Shown here: positions 61,601 to 64,000 of the stretch, piece after piece
Layout of the letters: each line of letters opens with the position of its first letter
Position numbering within the stretch: the stretch's first letter is position 1
Assembly: GCF_010389155.1 (NCBI RefSeq)
Contig: NC_057764.1
Location: 3,906,001 to 3,970,000, forward strand
Direction: 5' to 3'
Source: Erigeron canadensis
Taxonomy: Eukaryota; Streptophyta; Magnoliopsida; Asterales; Asteraceae
DNA length: 64,000 bases
Translations under genes and position numbers: made by a program
The notes under the pieces: model-generated
The model's input: only the letters and a program-made list of their open reading frames with translations
What the model was told of the DNA's origin: nothing
Databases searched by the model: none

Positions 61601-61933
61601 ATCCTCCTGACCAATAAGCTGGGTATAATAGTCAACTGCGTTAGCCTACGTGACTCCCGCACAGTATTTCCGATGCATCACGGCTTAGAGCAGCTGTTAT
61701 TCAAACAACCGATAAGTATTGCCCTGATAAACAACGAAACCCATTTTGTTGCAGTGAAATTAGCAGGTGACTACCCAATGGCCTACAAGAATCCGGAATG
61801 GGAATTTCACGCAACCGATCCTGCACGTCGACTAGCATTAACGTACGCAAATCAAGAAGATGCGTATCAAAATTGGTTGTACGCAAATATGCCAAGAGTA
61901 CCACCAGGCCCTCCTATTGTAATAAATGATTAA
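58603..61933 (+). CDS. MULE transposase fused to an OTU cysteine protease
   Basis: Four exons: 58603-59220, 59297-60306, 60385-60657, 60755-61933, roughly 1,020 codons. Order: acidic head; FAR1-type zinc-binding region (FGSFEELTEWAQ, TFICHHGG, GCPFTLIGR, DLRHNHDPT); MULE transposase with DDE residues at D 59438-59440 (EIDSTYKT), D 59627-59629 (VVLTDKELALMRAL) and E 59977-59979 (NRVEAEHH), plus CRYHIWQNI; a SWIM-type finger (CGCKV...CGLPCAC); an AT-hook (RGRPVGSK); and an OTU domain with GDGNCGFRA (Cys 61382-61384) and ETHFVAV (His 61742-61744). OTU domains are deubiquitinating-type cysteine proteases. Exon 2 has two single-base losses (near 59930 and 60105), and exon 3 another near 60435; the left copy has the missing bases, so these look like sequencing errors. 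The FAR1-MULE-SWIM-OTU order recurs in plant genomes, often misnamed 'PKS-NRPS hybrid synthetase'. A convergent partner gene lies 300 bp downstream. Confidence 0.88.
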
Positions 61934-62232
61934 ATTCGTTCAATGTTTTGTATAGGTTGTTTGTATGTATACTTTTTTTATTGTATATATTTTTTTATGT
62001 ATTTAAGTTGTTGTTGTTCCAAAACAAGTTTTAATCAACAATTTTTCATACCTTTCTGTTGTACATACATTGATTTTATAATACTTTTATAAAGTTGATT
62101 ACAATTATTTTTTTATCAACAAATGTATACAAACATAAAAAAAAACAAATGATTATATCACGCAAATGAAGATTACAAAAGGAAATCACACTTCAGTTAA
62201 ACGATGAATACAAACAATAAAAAAAAGGAAAA

Positions 62233-63729
62233 CTAATCACTTTCATCATCACTATCACTATCACTATCACTACCCAACCGTTGTGTGGGGGCCCGTGATG
62301 TGCTAGGCCCAGCATGGGATGATGACGTGCTAGGTCCGTCTTTGAATGATGACTGGGTCCAAGGGCTACCCTGGGCGAACATATCATTGACGTTAAAGGA
62401 CGGTGATTGCTGGGCTGGGAAGGGTTGCTCTATATCCTCTGGGAGGGGGACATTCAGTCCACGTGTTCCCCTAACCACACGCCCAACCACACGAGTATGT
62501 CCTGATCGTGTCCCTAAAGCGTCCACATATGTCTGCGTAGGCGGGGTATTGGGCACTTGGGAAAGTCTTTGGTGGGTATCAAGAAGCTGCTCCTGTAGCA
62601 CATGAAAATTAAGTTAATAATAACTAAAAATTAGTTATACTTAATATAAATATACCAAAAAAATATCTTTTTCCCGGATTTGTGCAAGATCTTACGTAAA
62701 TGGGCATAACTGCGTCCTGCACCATCCCATCTCGTCTCGTGTGGGCCCGCAAATAAAACTCGGGCGGGTCCTCACGTCGCCCGTCATTATCTTCCTGTAT
62801 ATACATTAATCAAAGTTATATATTTGTATGTGTATCTCTGTATAGATATATGTTTACATACGTGGATATAAATAATTACGTATAACTTACAGCGTAACGC
62901 CATTCACGCTGAGCGTATGACTGCCGACCGTGAGTACTGACAAAATTATTTTGTTGCTGTCTGTTTGTCGTGTTTCTTTGGGCAGCAATCATCCGGGGCT
63001 CGCTGGTCCAGTAACCCAGTAGATAACTCCACACCTGTGGAGGCATCCCATACGGAGGTTGACCCTCCAGTTCTGCCAGCCTCTGGGACCCACCCCTGTC
63101 AGTGAACCAAGTCTTCTTGAATTTTGCTTTTTTATCCCTGTAGATCTTCAGGGCATCCTGACGTACCATCCTGGTCACGGCCTCTCGTAACGGGTGATTT
63201 TCTGGGTGACCTAGATATGGTTCTAAGTAGAACCGTCTCTGCAATAGTACCAAGTAAAAGTTAGCATCTACCATTTTTTTTAAATAAAGTATTTAAAAAG
63301 TAAAAAAAATTAGTTTTATACCATAAGCCTGTCAGTAAGTCCATCCTTGATGGGTTGGGGCACCTGATCCCACGACTCGTAATTATGTGGGACGGTAGCG
63401 ACATAGGTCCCCAAATAGCTCTTGTACCACTTGGCGTGGTCCCCGATTGCCTGCCACCTACTGAGATCATTATTTAACATAAGCGAGATTCGGCGTCCCG
63501 AATTCTGAAACTCGCGCTCCAGATCGTTGTTAGCAGCAGCAGCTCTCCCTGTGCTAATACCTGCAAAACAAAATAAAATAACAAATATATATATATACAT
63601 ATGTACCATATATTTATATGCAACGTACATTAATATATACTTACCACCCGTACGCCTACAACCCCATTCGGGATTCCACCCCCAGTTTGGAGGGTCGTTG
63701 CCACCATCTCCGCCGTGAAGTGCAACCAT
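62233..63729 (-). CDS. MULE partner protein, Ptta/En/Spm (TnpA)-like, 376 aa
   Basis: Five exons on the minus strand: 63729-63645, 63560-63322, 63238-62891, 62794-62696, 62592-62233. All splice at GT-AG and total 1,131 nt in frame. The N-terminus is MVALHGGDGGNDPPNWGWNP. The middle contains WYKSYLGTYVATVP, QPIKDGLTDRL, QDALKIYRDKKAKFKK, YGMPPQVWSYLLGYWTSEP and QQNNFVSTHGRQSYAQREW. This order (cold 'W..L...W..P', then N-R-x-x, then a HGR/HGG-S block) recalls the plant Ptta/En/Spm transposase-like family (PF03004), DNA-binding accessory proteins of transposons. The C-terminus is Pro/Ser-rich and ends in an SDSDSDSDDESD tail. It faces the transposase gene tail to tail, as mudrB faces mudrA in maize MuDR, though no mudrB homology is seen. 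The exon 4/5 junction is the least certain. Confidence 0.7.
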
Positions 63730-64000
63730 TTTAACCTACATCAGCCGTCCCAATTTATAAAATAACATAAACAAACATAAAAGTCATAAAAAAGGTGCGA
63801 CCTAAATTAACATATTTTCGACACAAAATTGTTTTCCAAAATTATTATACCTAAAATGACCACTTTTTTGCAACTTTTTTTCAAACATTCGTTTATAACA
63901 TTAATACTAACCTAATAACAACTATATTAACAATTACAATCATACTAAAAAGTGTTTTCTAACTAAGAATCATACTTTGAACTATAATAAACAATAATTA
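63730..64000. other. upstream region of the MULE partner gene, cut by the window
   Basis: AT-rich sequence ahead of the partner gene's ATG. It should contain that gene's promoter and run toward the right MULE terminus, which is not reached before the window ends. Confidence 0.5.

Larger units (their letters stand above)
57603..63976. repeat. right copy of the ~6.35-kb duplicated stretch
   Basis: Counterpart of 51169-57502. Small deletions relative to the left copy cluster in its first kilobase, next to the gap (for example near 57660-57720, 57820-57900 and 58260-58310). The later part carries long open frames, so this is the better copy of the MULE genes. Confidence 0.93.

Noticed and set aside
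51169..63976. Recent tandem segmental duplication of UVR8 exon 1 plus MULE
   Set aside because: Both inner borders coincide with the N gap and differences are almost only short indels, worst beside the gap, so contig overlap explains it better.
1..64000. tRNA, rRNA or snRNA genes
   Set aside because: No convincing internal promoter boxes or cloverleaf-compatible segments were noticed by eye; a covariance-model scan would decide.

Overview
The window is plant nuclear DNA. The genes carry many short exons with GT-AG introns, the background is AT-rich, and most of the length is decayed transposable elements of typical plant lineages. The host genes are plant-specific (a SnRK1 beta-gamma/SNF4-like CBS protein, the UV-B photoreceptor UVR8, a PPR protein). 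The transposon flavour suggests a eudicot, possibly Asteraceae; that family-level guess is inference from remembered sequence types and is weak.

Layout. 1-2.7 kb: intergenic, with one 190-bp MITE. 2.7-10.6 kb: an 11-exon SNF4-like gene on the minus strand. Its CBS part is intact, but its N-terminal glycogen-binding (CBM/KIS) module survives only as a broken remnant. 11-15.5 kb: a decayed 'putative gypsy-type transposon' gene followed by a ~94-bp tandem repeat array. 15.55-20.2 kb: two large solo LTRs with target-site duplications (TSDs). 21.2-22.0 kb: a long-TIR MULE MITE. 22.3-23.8 kb: a PPR pseudogene. 23.9-24.3 kb: a small unknown ORF. 25.9-26.9 kb: a hAT MITE and a 133-bp tandem array. 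27.5-28.8 kb: a Ty1-copia LTR, primer-binding site and truncated gag. 30.2-30.7 kb: a small MULE-like element. 31.5-34.6 kb: a 3.2-kb MULE with a broken PB1-like N-terminal ORF. 34.7-35.3 kb: another solo LTR. 36.2-36.6 kb: a small lysine- and aspartate-rich plant protein. 37.7-40.5 kb: a 5'-truncated LINE. 42.9-51.2 kb: a complete 12-exon UVR8 gene on the minus strand, with a PIF/Harbinger element in intron 9 and a hAT MITE in intron 4.

51.2-64 kb: one ~6.35-kb stretch (UVR8 first exon, its upstream DNA and a two-gene MULE transposon) appears twice, on either side of a 100-N gap. The copies differ almost only by 1-2 nt indels, and each copy looks worst toward its gap-side contig end. I read this as two unmerged overlapping contig ends, not a biological duplication. 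The MULE encodes a FAR1-type DNA-binding, MULE DDE transposase, SWIM, AT-hook and OTU cysteine-protease protein on the plus strand. A convergent 5-exon partner gene lies on the minus strand and recalls plant Ptta/En/Spm (TnpA-like) proteins. It is the most intact mobile system in the window and the best candidate for follow-up.
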